In this document: positions 38,518 to 49,316 of the stretch, one piece after another | How the letters are laid out: the number at the start of each line of letters is the position of its first letter | How positions within the stretch are numbered: the first letter of the stretch is position 1 | Assembly: GCA_945859605.1 (NCBI GenBank) | Contig: OX243822.1 | Location: forward strand, 25,365,685-25,429,684 | DNA: 64,000 nt | Direction: 5' to 3' | Source: Lumbricus rubellus | Lineage: Eukaryota > Annelida > Clitellata > Crassiclitellata > Lumbricidae | Translations under genes and position numbers: made by a program | The notes under the pieces: generated by a model | The model's input: the letters and a program-made list of their open reading frames with translations, nothing else | Told to the model about the DNA's origin: nothing | The model's database searches: none

Positions 38518-39141
38518 AAAAAATAATAATATTCGATTGATCCAAAAACGATTATAAACCAACGGTGTAAAATCGTCTGCGATATTGTAATCCCGTATCT
38601 ACGTCGTAGTCCGCTCATGCCCTTGCGTCACGCGGGGGTGAGCTGCCATCGCGCCGGCGACGAACGACGGTAATCGTGCCCGGCCCTTGTTGTCGATCCG
38701 GCCGTGGATTCTTGCATGGGCATTCATCGTCGTAGCATTCGCGGATGTGGGCGTCAATTTTAGCAATGAACGCCGCTTTCCACCGTCTTGTAAAATATCC
38801 ATCCCGGCCGCTCGGCTCGGCGATTTTTCGTAATTCAGTAACTTTTTTCGAGTAGTCCATTTTGTATACGCCGGAGAAATTTTTTTTTAAACTTTTTTTA
38901 AAACTTTTTACGCCAGACATCGAATTTGAAAAAGTAAGGCTATATTGGTCAAACTGTGCGGGCACTCAATTTTTAAGGCTGTATTGGTCAAATGGACGAA
39001 ACTGAAGGCTGTACTGGTCAAATGGGCGAAGGTCAAGGCTGTACTGGTCAAATGGGCGAAGGTCAAGGCTGTACTGGTCAAATGGACGAAACTCAAGGCT
39101 GTACTGGTCGAATGAGTCAGCCGCCTTATTGGGCCTCTACT
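38518..39141 (-). repeat. Right terminal inverted repeat of the Polinton
   Basis: Mirror of 23628-24253, ending CCTCTACT at 39141 just before TGGTAA. It includes the 30-bp subterminal repeats and the second SAP ORF. Matching is exact over the coding part as far as I compared it. The polyA/T runs near 38880-38910 differ in length from the left end. Confidence 0.93.
38615..38860 (-). CDS. Small SAP-like protein encoded in the right TIR (duplicate)
   Basis: Same 81-residue product as 23911-24156, read inward from the right end. ATG 38860 is preceded by the mirrored GGCGTATACAAA box. An open frame continues upstream to 38965 in the plus-105 region, but the ATG at 38860 matches the left copy. On this side no polymerase gene follows: the ORF's 3' end is ~130 bp from the convergent integrase stop at 38485. 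Two identical copies could double the dose of an end-binding protein or simply ride on the inverted repeat. Confidence 0.6.
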   Translation of the reverse strand: MDYSKKVTELRKIAEPSGRDGYFTRRWKAAFIAKIDAHIRECYDDECPCKNPRPDRQQGPGTITVVRRRRDGSSPPRDARA

Positions 39142-39147
39142 TGGTAA
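39142..39147. repeat. Right target-site duplication of the Polinton (TGGTAA)
   Basis: It follows the terminal CTACT directly and matches 23622-23627. Flanking sequence continues AGTTCCAAAGTCCC, the same as at the uninterrupted site (55593 onward). Confidence 0.95.
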
Positions 39148-39854
39148 GTTCCAAAGTCCCATAAAGTGATCTTAAGCACTTGGGTCTTCTTCCTCACCGT
39201 CTCGAAGCATGCTCTTGCCTTGCACTTCCGTGGCGTCTGAAAAATTGGTGGAATCTCAAGGTTCAGATAACGAAATCTTGCTATCGACAGCGTTTTAGAT
39301 AAGTCAGTATTTTGTGGAATTTTCTTAAAAGTAGTCGTCAGCAGATAGCGGCTTCCGCTCCTCGAAAACTTCTTCAGAATCCTGAGTACGTCTCGCGTGT
39401 ACAGATGCTGAAGCATCATTCTACAGAGAATATTATCGTACGACTCGTTGAGACGCTGCTCCACGATATCCTGAAGGCAAAACTTTCACGGATATTTCTG
39501 AAGCGATTCTGTATGGTTACCGATCAGCGCAGGAGCGATATCAATGCCCGTGTAGTCGATGTCATCCCTTGTCTTGAGGAAGCGACTTATCCAAGCCTTT
39601 GAATTTTGAATGCCCCAAAATTCCTGAAAGTACATCCAAAGCGAGTTTGTATGGTTAGCGATGAACTCAGGGACGACATCCAATGTGTTATCTATGGACC
39701 ATGTCCGATTGTCCGTGAAGTCGACATCATATCTCGTCTTGAGGAAGTGGCTCATACAAACTATGTCTTTAGGCGGAATATATGACGGTCTCAAGCGCTC
39801 TACACCCATCTGCAACTTGAAGTCACCGATAATCTTGATAAGTCGCCCAATCAC
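39148..39854 (-). pseudogene. 5' part of the methyltransferase-like copy interrupted by the Polinton
   Basis: Reading leftward from 39854: a GDFKLQ start region, a YDVDFTDNRTWSIDN block, then DDIDYTGIDIAPALIGNHTE (SAM-binding-like), a TGA at about 39486, SYDNILCRMMLQHLYTRDVL, SGSRYLLTTTF and FRYLNLEIPPI, ending in LWDFGTY at the Polinton edge. The same TGA position is present in the 55-56 kb copy, so the stop predates their separation. It is a decayed gene, split further by the 15.5-kb insertion. Confidence 0.65.
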
Positions 39855-40369
39855 TTCCTGAGCGAAACGCAGTTTGTAACTGCAGCCTTATGCAGAAATT
39901 CCTTCGTTGTGCATATCAGTGTCCTTCACTATGAATATCCATTCAAACGACGCCTTTCGTTGCTCCCCGTTTTAATTGGAGTGGAATAGAACTGCTGTCG
40001 GCCCTATCACGTCCTACTGCTCATTCTAGTAGCGCGATATACCGAATGGAAGGTATAGTTAAGCATTGTGGGGTAGTTGGACTCGTTTCCGCGTCCGTTT
40101 GCGCACATTTCCAGATGTTACCATAACCTTAAACCCCTTCTGTAAGCTTATGTATTCAAACGGCCATTAAATTGTAAGTAGATTTAGTGACGTCGGTTTC
40201 ACATGTTTCTTTGCATAAATTTCGACTTTTGGCCTCCTGTGATTGGCCATTATTGTCAATGTCGTAGACGTGTAGGATTACAGCACATTAATTCATCTTG
40301 CAATTTTTTCATCAATATCAGAAGTTGCAACCACAGCAGATGAAAAATAAATGCTTGTTGTTAGATAAT

Positions 40370-41110
40370 TAGAATGGTTCCAGGGCTCTCTCGATTTACT
40401 TTCAAATCTGTATAGTTTGAAAGCATGTTCATATAAAATGTGCTTACTCGGGGTTTTCGATATACTTTAAAAGCCACAGAGATGTGTGGTTACAGATTAT
40501 TTTGAATTTCCGAGCTGTGTGGTTGCTGCGCTTTCTTTATTACAGAAACGTAGAAACGTACGACGTCCTTGCGTCGTGCTTTAATAAACCAGATATGAAA
40601 TGCTTGTTGTTAGATAATTAGAATGATTCCAGGGGTCTCTCGATTTACTTTCAAATCTGTATGGTGTGAAAGCATGTTCATATACAATGTGCTTACTCGG
40701 GGTTTTCGATATACTTTAAAAGCCACAGAGATGTGTGGTTACAGATTATTTTGAATTTCCGAGCTGTGTGGTTGCTGCGCTTTCTTTATTACAGAAACGT
40801 AGAAACGTACGACGTCCTTGCGTCGTGCTTTAATAAACCAGATATGAAATGCTTGTTGTTAGATAATTAGAATGATTCCAGGGGTCTCTCGCTTTACTTT
40901 CAAATCTGTATGGTGTGAAAGCATGTTCATATACAATGTGCTTACTCAGGGTTTTCGATATACTTTAAAAGCCACAGAGATGTCTGGTTACAGATTATTT
41001 TGAATTTCCGAGCTGTGTGGTTGCTGCGCTTTCTTTATTACATATACGTTGGTAGAAACGTACGACGTCCTTGCGTCTTGCTTTAATAAACCAGATATGA
41101 AATATGATCT
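40370..41110. repeat. Tandem triplication of a 247-bp segment
   Basis: The segment from GAATGRTTCCAGGGGTCTCTCG through AATAAACCAGATATGAAATG starts at about 40371, 40619 and 40866, giving three near-identical copies with few substitutions. It is a local expansion of part of the array unit. Confidence 0.85.
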
Positions 41111-41344
41111 TGGAAGTTGACTTCTTAAATGAGATTTAGAGTACGAATAAAACATACATATTACGTTAGGGATAGATGAAAAGATTCAATTATTACCTTG
41201 TAAAATGTAGTTGATAACAGACAGAGGCTTCCGCTTTCCGAAAACTTCTTCAGCACCTGCGACCACGTCTAGGATGTACAGATGTTGAAGCACCATTCTA
41301 CCTAGGTATATATCGAACGACTCGTTGAGTACGTCTCGTGTGTA

Positions 41345-41475
41345 CTTTACGTTGGCTGAAATAATCCAGTGCCTTTCCTAAGGCTGAAATAATCCAGTGA
41401 CTCTCCATAGGCTGATAAAAACCCATTGCCTCTCCATAGGCTGAAATAACCCAGTGCTTCTCCATAGGCAAGCAC
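41345..41475. repeat. Minisatellite (GCTGAAATAATCCAGTG), shorter allele
   Basis: Four to five ~30-bp units, homologous to 19450-19650 and 50225-50420 but with fewer copies. Confidence 0.75.
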
Positions 41476-42490
41476 GAAGTGAAGTGATCTTCTTTACTGT
41501 CAGGCCTTTGTTAGACAGTACTACATAAACAGTTAAACACCGATGGATTCAAACTCTTTTCCAGTTAAACGTCTTCTGCCAAGGACCAATTCGTGCATGA
41601 GTATATATTCTCTTTAGTTCCATGCATTCCAAACGGGACAGGAGACTTACAGCGCCTCACTTTCCTCAGAGGCAGTTATACATTTTCCAAGGCATCCCAA
41701 CCCACAATATAAAAGGAACTTAATCACTCAGAGCAAAGTTGGACAGACTAACAATTTGCTACTGGTAATCGGACATAAAAATAGTCAGAAGGATTTTTAA
41801 AGATGTCTTTCAGCAGAAGTATAAATTATAACATGAATCATCATATGTATTGCTGATGCTAGTCATGGAGCTTGACAGACTGATTCAAATAACAGCTGAA
41901 ACAGTTTTAGGCCTACTGCTCAGTCTAAATTATTCCAACTGATGGGAGACAACATGGTAAAAACGAATGGTATAGAACTGTAAACTCTGAGCTGATCCTT
42001 AAAACCTGGTTAATAACTCTTCTAAGAATTGACGATCTAAGAGTACATGCCCATGTATTCGATGTCATCCCTAGTTTTTGAAAAGGCGACTCATCTAAGT
42101 CTTTGAATTTTGAATGCCTTGCATTCAAAATTCCCGAAAGTACATCTAATGCGAGTTTGTATGGTTAGCGATGAACTCAGGGACTACAGTGTCACTACAC
42201 CCAATGTGTTATCTATGGACCATGTGCGATTGTCCGTGGAGTCGACATCATATCTCGTCTTGAGGAAGTGGCTCATACAAACTATGTCTTTGCGCGGAAT
42301 TTATGACGGTCTCAAGCGCTCTACACCCATCTGCAACTTGAAGTCACCGATAATCTTGTGAAGTCTGCCAATCACTTCCTGAGCGAAACGCAGTTTGTAA
42401 CCGCAGCCTTATGCAGAAATTCCTTCGTTGTGCATATCAGTGTCCTTCACTATTATTCAAACGACGCCTCTCGTTGCTCCTCGCTTTTAA

Positions 42491-44179
42491 CCTTTATCTT
42501 CCCAGACACAGAAATAGTCATTCTATCACTTCTGAACTTTGTTATTATACAGTTTACCACCTAGATAGAGGCAATTAGTTAAAAAAATAATTTATTTTCT
42601 GTTCATATAAAAATTATATATATGTTCCCAAAGTGGAACGTTGGGTCACTTTGACTAGTATAGGCATCAAGCATTAGTAAAAGTATAACTTTTTCCAAAT
42701 GATGCATATATACAATTTTTTAAAAGGTGTGAATCACAAAGGTTAATACTCCACCTCTACCCCAAATTTTACACACCCCATCCTCAAAATTCCACTCCGC
42801 CCCACCCTTCCACCCCACCAAACCCCATGAAATGCTCACATATGAAATTTATGAAAAATAATGTTTCAATTTGTTTTCATACCGGTCCCAACAAACCACT
42901 ACGCTGACCGTATCCCACAAAGTCCCACGGCAATCCCCCACCCACCCCACCCACCCAACCCAACCCTAATCTACCTCCCCCAAAGTTGCCCCCACACAGT
43001 CCCACATGTCTGGAGTAAGGTTTCTCGGTCAAACCTCCTCTTCACTTCGAACGCACATGGCCCTCTTCAACCACATACTCCAACCGTCCATCTATAACCC
43101 ACCTCCACCCTACTCCGGCCCACTCCACCCCATTCCCATCCTCCACTTCGACCCACCTCTTAAAATGCGCAACATAGGAAATTCATGAAACACAATTTTT
43201 TACTTTGTTTTTCACCTTGGCTCTTCCTTCCCACTTTGACCCCACTCAGCACACTACAACCCCATACCACAACCGTCCGACCCCACCCACCTCCACTCTA
43301 ATTCAGGTCTACCCACCCCATCTCCCACCCCTCATGACTCCACTCCGCGAAAGGCTCAACACATGAAATTCATAGCAAAAAAATAATGTTTCACTTGGTT
43401 TTCACCTTTGGTCTCACGGCACCGCACCCTACCATCCCAAAATCCTCACCCCACCCCGCCATACCCTGTCCCCACACAACCCACCCTGCGGGAAAACGGA
43501 GTAATTATATAGGCTAATCAGAATTTAAATATAGCCTACGTTGAAAACATCACGCTGCAGAAGGCCTATCGCAACTTTTCAAGCTCCTCAAATCCCGAAG
43601 AAACCAGTAGGCTACTATATAATAAAATAATAAAAATAGGCCTAAAATAATAATAATGGATCAAATAATAATAATACTATAATTAATAATAATAATATTC
43701 ATGTTCATATTAGAATGAAAACTACAATCAACGTAAATTTTGTAGCGAGCAGGGCAAATTTCAATAGAACGTAAAAGTATTGTTTCAACTAGTGAGAGTG
43801 ACCCAACGTTCCCAAAGTGGAACATATCTAAAATCAGCTGCGTTGCTCACTCGTAGAGCACTACTATTAAAAAAATTGACCATAACTAGACAGAATAGGC
43901 ACAGTTCAATCCAAATGTACAATAAAAGCAATTAATTATCATGCATTTGCTCCAAAAAATAATTTTCAATATTTTTTAGCAAAAACGTCATTTTTTGCCA
44001 AATTTGCATCAAAATAACTATTTTATTAGCAGCAACATACTTGAAACAAAAGTAAATAAACATGCACCCATCATTGGCCAAGTAAATGAATATCAATAAG
44101 ATGACTTACAGTAGGTTTTACCGTCTCTGCAAATTTTTTAATAATATGTTCCACTTTGGGAACGTTGGGTCAATAAAGG
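42491..44179. mobile_element. Non-autonomous piggyBac-like element, TTAA target
   Basis: It is flanked by TTAA on both sides (42487-42490 and 44180-44183) and has termini CCTTTAT...ATAAAGG. The equivalent TTAA is uninterrupted at 46744 and elsewhere in the array. The motif AACGTTGGGTCA with TTCCCAAAGTGGAAC occurs near both ends and once inside (about 42631, 43800 and 44150), forming extended subterminal inverted repeats. The interior 42720-43490 is strongly C-rich on the plus strand. No transposase ORF, so it needs an enzyme in trans. Confidence 0.75.
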
Positions 44180-44388
44180 TTAATTGGAGTAGAATCGTAC
44201 TGCTGTTGGCCCTATCACGTCCTACTGCTCATTCTAGTAGCGCCATATACCGAATGGAAGGTTTAGTTAACCATTGTGGGGTAGTTGGACTCGATTCCGC
44301 GTCCGTTTGCGCACATTTCCAGATGTTACCATCACCTTAAACCCCTTCTGTGAGCTTATGTATCCAAACGGCTATTAAATTGTAAGTA

Positions 44389-45351
44389 ATTGTAATTGTA
44401 ATTGAACATTTATATAGCGCCGCTCACAGATTCAGTAGCGCTCCCGACCCTAGTTAGCACTGCCGCTAACGAATAGCATAGTCTTCAGGCGTTTCCTAAA
44501 CAAAGGGGGAGAGAGACTAAGAAGCTCAAGACGAAGTTTGTGAGGAAGACGGTTCCAGTAGGATGGGCCAGCATAAGGAAAGCTTCTGGACTGGGCAGTG
44601 GCTCCACGCATGCGAGGCACGACAAGGAGGTCGCTGGCTGCCGAGCGAAGGGCAGAGCGGCCGGGGAGAGAGGAGACCGGGATGCAGAGAGAACGGAGGT
44701 AAGAGGGAGCTACCCCAAGAAGAGAATTGCGCATGAGTGTCAGAATCTTAAACTCAATGCGCTGTGGTACAGGAAGCCAGTGTAGAGTGTTTCGAATAAA
44801 GACAGAAATATGAGAGAACTTGGGAAGTCCGGCAATTAGGCGAGCAGCAGCATTTAGAATTGTCTGAAGTTTGGAAAGGTTGAGTGAGGAGAGACCGGCG
44901 TAAGCAGAGTTCCCAAAGTCAACCCTAGAGCAGATCAGGGCATGAACAAGCGCCTTAACAGCTTGCGGAGGGAGTGAATGGCGAATAGTTCGCAGCTGGC
45001 GTAGGTGGTAGAGACATGTACGTGAGACACGGTTGACATGGTCCGAGAAAGAAAGAACTGAATCCAGAGTGAAACCCAAGTCACGAACTGTGGGAGAGAA
45101 ATGGACATCAGAAAACAAAGTACGGAGGAGCTCCATGTCGATCTTCGCAAGCTGGGCTCGGCCTCCAAGCCAGATATATTGGGTTTTATCAGAATTCAGG
45201 CGGAGACGGTTGGAGGACATCCACTGGCCGAGGTGGCATCAAGAATAGTGGCAACCAGTGAGGCAGCTGTACTGGACGGGCCATGAACAAAGGCTTGCGT
45301 ATCATCAGCGTATTGATGAGCCGAAGCACCCTTGAGGGAGAGTATGAGTGA
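44389..45351 (-). mobile_element. 5'-truncated CR1-like LINE, copy 1
   Basis: The minus-strand element ends at its 3' tail in AATTACAATTACAATTAC (44385-44405 complement) after a GGCGCTATATAAATG end. It interrupts the array unit between GTAAGTA (44388) and TAGATTTAGTGACG (45352). Only the RT palm end and the C-terminal region are present. Confidence 0.75.
44450..45330 (-). pseudogene. CR1-like RT C-terminal region with frameshift, copy 1
   Basis: The main frame 44450-45220 (256 codons) starts at MSSNRLRLNSDKTQYIWLGG (the segment after the palm) and continues with VRDLGFTLDSVLSFSDHV, LHWLPVPQRIEFKI and a C-terminal SYWNRLPHKLR. The active-site block HQYADDTQ lies just upstream in another frame (about 45300-45325), so a frameshift near 45,200 separates them. 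Polymerase motifs before YADD are absent because of 5' truncation. The copy at 47014 carries the same break. Confidence 0.75.
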
Positions 45352-46952
45352 TAGATTTAGTGACGTCGGTTTCACATGTTTCTTTGCATAAATTTCGACT
45401 TTTGGCCTCCTGTGATTGGCCATTATTGTCAATGTCGTAGACGAGTAGGCTTACAGCACATTAATTCATCTTGCAAATTTTTCATCAATATCAGAAGTTG
45501 CAACCACAGAAGATGAAAAATAAATGCTTGTTGTTAGATAATTAGAATGATTCCAAGGCTCTCTCGATTTACTTTCAAATCTGTATGGTGTGAAAGCATG
45601 TTCATATACAATGCGCTTACTCAGGGTTTTCGATATACTTTAAAAGCCACAGAGATGTCTGGTTACAGATTATTTTGAATTTCCGAGCTGTGTGGTTGCT
45701 GCGCTTTCTTTATTACATGCACGTTGGTAGAAACGCACGACGTCCTTGCGTCGTGCTTTAATAAACCAGATATGAAATAAGATCCTGGAGGTTGACTTCT
45801 TAAATCAGATTTAGGGTACGAATAAAACATACATATTACGTTGGGCAGAGATGATAAGTCAATTATTACCCTAAGTGACTATCGCCATGGTCATAGGAAA
45901 TGCCTAGAGTCTTTGGCGTCTTCCTCACCCTAAAAATGCGCTTCAGATGTATGAAGAATACTGGCGAAATTTCCAGATTCAAAGCCGTCACATTCCAAAC
46001 CGCTGCAAATTCAATAGTTGGTATTGTTTCTAACCTTGTAAAATGTAGTTGATAGCAGACAGAGGCTTCCGCTTTCCGAAAACTTCTTCAGCACCTGCGA
46101 GTACATCTAGGATGTACTGATGTTGAAGCACCATTCTACCTAGGTATATATCGAACGACTCGTTGAGTACGTCTCGTGTCTACAGATGCTGAAGCATCAT
46201 TCTACAGAGGATAATAATGTACGACTCGTTGAAACGCTGCTCCACGATATCCTGAAGGTCAAACTAACACGGATATTTCTTAAACGTTTCTGTATTGAGC
46301 TCAGGAACGATATCAATGCCCATGTAGTCGATGTCATACCTAGTTTTGAAAAAGCGACTCATCTAAGCCTTTGAATTTTGATTGCCTTGCATTCAAAATT
46401 CCAGAAAGTACATCTAATGCGAAATTGTATGGTTAGCGATGAACTCAGGGACTACACCCAATGTGTTATCTATGGACCATGTGCGATTGTCCGTGGAGTC
46501 GACATCATATCTCGTCTTGAGGAAGTGGCTCATACAAACTATGTCTTTACGCGGAATATATGACGGTCTCAAGCGCTCTACACCCATCTGCAACTTGAAG
46601 TCACCGATAATCTTGTGAAGTCTGCCAATCACTTCCTGAGCGAAACGCAGTTTGTAACCGCAGCCTTATGCATAAATTCCTTCGTTGTGCATATCAGTGT
46701 CCTTCACTATTATTCAAACGACGCCTCTCGTTGCTCCCCGCTTTTAATTGGAGTGGAATCGTACTGCTGTCGGCCCTATCACGTCCGACTGCTCATTCTA
46801 GTAGCGCCATATACCGAATGGAAGGTTTAGTTAACCATTGTGGGGTAGTTGGACTCGATTCCGCGTCCGTTTGCGCACATTTCCAGATGTTACCATCACC
46901 TTAAACCCCTCCTGTGAGCTTATGTATCCAAACGGCTATTAAATTGTAAGTA

Positions 46953-47915
46953 ATTGTAATTGTAATTGAACGTTTATATAGCGCCGCTCACAGATTCAGT
47001 AGCGCTCCCGACCCTAGTTAGCACTGCCGCTAACGAATAGCATAGTCTTCAGGCGTTTCCTAAACAAAGAGGGAGAGAGACTAAGAAGCTCAAGACGAAG
47101 TTTGTGAGGAAGACGGTTCCAGTAGGATGGGCCAGCATAAGGAAAGCTTCTGGACTGGGCAGTGGCTCCACGCATGCGAGGCACGACAAGGAGGTCGCTG
47201 GCTGCCGAGCGAAGGGCAGAGCGGCCGGGGAGAGAGGAGACCGGGATGCAGAGAGAACGGAGGTAAGAGGGAGCTACCCCAAGAAGAGAATTGCGCATGA
47301 GTGTCAGAATCTTAAACTCAATGCGCTGTGGTACAGGAAGCCAGTGGAGAGTGTTTCGAATAAAGACAGAAATATGAGAGAACTTGGGAAGTCCGGCAAT
47401 TAGGCGAGCAGCAGCATTTAGAATTGTCTGAAGTTTGGAAAGGTTGAGTGAGGAGAGACCGGCGTAAGCAGAGTTCCCAAAGTCAACCCTAGAGCAGATC
47501 AGGGCATGAACAAGCGCCTTAACAGCTTGCGGAGGGAGTGAATGGCGAATAGTTCGCAGCTGGCGTAGGTGGTAGAGACATGTACGTGAGACACGGTTGA
47601 CATGGTCCGAGAAAGAAAGAACTGAATCCAGAGTGAAACCCAAGTCACGAACTGTGGGAGAGAAATGGACATCAGAAAACAAAGTACGGAGGAGCTCCAT
47701 GTCGATCTTCGCAAGCTGGGCTCGGCCTCCAAGCCAGATATATTGGGTTTTATCAGAATTCAGGCGGAGACGGTTGGAGGACATCCACTGGCCGAGGTGG
47801 CATCAAGAATAGTGGCAACCAGTGAGGCAGCTGTACTGGACGGGCCATGAACAAAGGCTTGCGTATCATCAGCGTATTGATGAGCCGAAGCACCCTTGAG
47901 GGAGAGTATGAGTGA
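46953..47915 (-). mobile_element. 5'-truncated CR1-like LINE, copy 2
   Basis: Duplicate of the 44389-45351 insertion, carried by the tandem duplication rather than by a second retrotransposition event, since flanks and truncation points are the same. Confidence 0.8.
47014..47894 (-). pseudogene. CR1-like RT C-terminal region with frameshift, copy 2
   Basis: 256-codon frame 47014-47784, almost identical to copy 1 (one clear difference near the C-terminus, SPSLF versus SPPLF). HQYADDTQ is upstream in a different frame, as in copy 1. The shared lesion shows the fragment was already defective when duplicated. Confidence 0.8.
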
Positions 47916-49316
47916 TAGATTTAGTGACGTCGGTTTCACATGTTTCTTTGCATAAATTTCGACTTTTGGCCTCCTGTGATTGGCCATTATTGTCAATGTC
48001 GTAGACGAGTAGGCTTACAGCACATTAATTCATCTTGCAAATTTTTCATCAATATCAGAAGTTGCAACCACAGAAGATGAAAAATAAATGCTTGTTGTTA
48101 GATAATTAGAATGATTCCAAGGCTCTCTCTATTTACTTTCAAATCTGTATGGTGTGAAAGCATGTTCATATACAATGCGCTTACTCAGGGTTTTCGATAT
48201 ACTTTAAAAGCCACAGAGATGTCTGGTTACAGATTATTTTGAATTTCCGAGCTGTGTGGTTGCTGCGCTTTCTTTATTACATGCACGTTGGTAGAAACGC
48301 ACGACGTCCTTGCGTCGTGCTTTAATAAACCAGATATGAAATAAGATCCTGGAGGTTGACTTCTTAAATCAGATTTAGGGTACGAATAAAACATGCATAT
48401 TACGTTGGGCAGAGATGATAAGTCAATTATTACCCTAAGTGACTATCGCCATGGTCATAGGAAATGCCTAGAGTCTTTGGCGTCTTCCTCACCCTAAAAA
48501 TGCGCTTCAGATGTATGAAGAATACTGGCGAAATTTCCAGATTCAAAGCCGTCACATTCCAAACCGCTGCAAATTCAATAGTTGGTATTGTTTCTAACCT
48601 TGTAAAATGTAGTTGATAGCAGACAGAGGCTTCCGCTTTCCGAAAACTTCTTCAGCACCTGCGAGTACATCTAGGATGTACTGATGTTGAAGCACCATTC
48701 TACCTAGGTATATATCGAACGACTCGTTGAGTACGTCTCGTGTCTACAGATGCTGAAGCATCATTCTACAGAGGATAATAATGTACGACTCGTTGAAACG
48801 TTGCTCCACGATATCCTGAAGGTCAAACTAACACGGATATTTCTTAAACGTTTCTGTATTGAGCTCAGGAACGATATCAATGCCCATGTAGTCGATGTCA
48901 TACCTAGTTTTGAAAAAGCGACTCATCTAAGCCTTTGAATTTTGATTGCCTTGCATTCAAAATTCCAGAAAGTACATCTAATGCGAAATTGTATGGTTAG
49001 CGATGAACTCAGGGACTACACCCAATGTGTTATCTATGGACCATGTGCGATTGTCCGTGGAGTCGACATCATATCTCGTCTTGAGGAAGTGGCTCATACA
49101 AACTATGTCTTTACGCGGAATATATGACGGTCTCAAGCGCTCTACACCTATCTGCAACTTGAAGTCACCGATAATCTTGTGAAGTCTGCCAATCACTTCT
49201 TGAGCGAAACGCAGTTTGTAACCGCAGCCTTATTCATAAATTCCTTCGTTGTGCATATCAGTGTCCTTCACTATGAATATTATCCATTCAAACGACGCCT
49301 TTCGTTGCTCCCTGTT

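Larger units (their letters stand above)
23628..39141. mobile_element. Complete Polinton/Maverick (adintovirus-like) element, 15,514 bp
   Basis: It is bounded by AG...CT termini, terminal inverted repeats of ~0.62 kb and a TGGTAA target duplication. It encodes protein-primed DNA polymerase B, RVE integrase with chromodomain, adenain-like protease, FtsK/HerA-type packaging ATPase, double-jelly-roll major capsid protein and penton-type minor capsid protein: the six hallmark Polinton functions. It also encodes pX- and pVI-like proteins, fibre-like proteins, a PLA2-like protein, a dUTPase-fold protein, SAP-domain proteins and zinc-ribbon proteins. Every gene except the polymerase and perhaps the integrase start appears open. 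The inverted repeats agree by eye except in A/T runs, indicating a young insertion. Confidence 0.97.
39860..42486. repeat. Methyltransferase-like array (right of the Polinton)
   Basis: It contains the non-coding blocks of the array unit (the CACTATGAATATCCATTCAA block, the TGTGATTGGCCATTATTGTC block) and further module copies at about 41200-41340 and 42100-42440. All minus-strand frames are short. The piggyBac-like insertion at 42487 ends this segment. Confidence 0.8.
44180..46743. repeat. Tandem duplication, copy 1 (2,564 bp)
   Basis: The whole segment, including a LINE fragment and array modules, is repeated at 46744 with an exact shift of 2,564 bp. Only scattered substitutions were noticed (for example near 44195, 44406 and 44508). 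The shared LINE shows the duplication happened after LINE insertion. Confidence 0.9.
46744..49316. repeat. Tandem duplication, copy 2
   Basis: Second copy of 44180-46743. It begins with an intact TTAATTGGAG junction, the empty version of the piggyBac target. The end is defined by the next TTAATTGGAG at 49317. Confidence 0.9.

Noticed and set aside
42861..43188. Proline/histidine-rich plus-strand ORFs
   Set aside because: Compositional product of the C-rich core of the TTAA element.
44540..44785. Plus-strand ORFs over the LINE fragments (also 47104-47403)
   Set aside because: Antisense to the RT C-terminal coding region; repeated only because the segment is duplicated.
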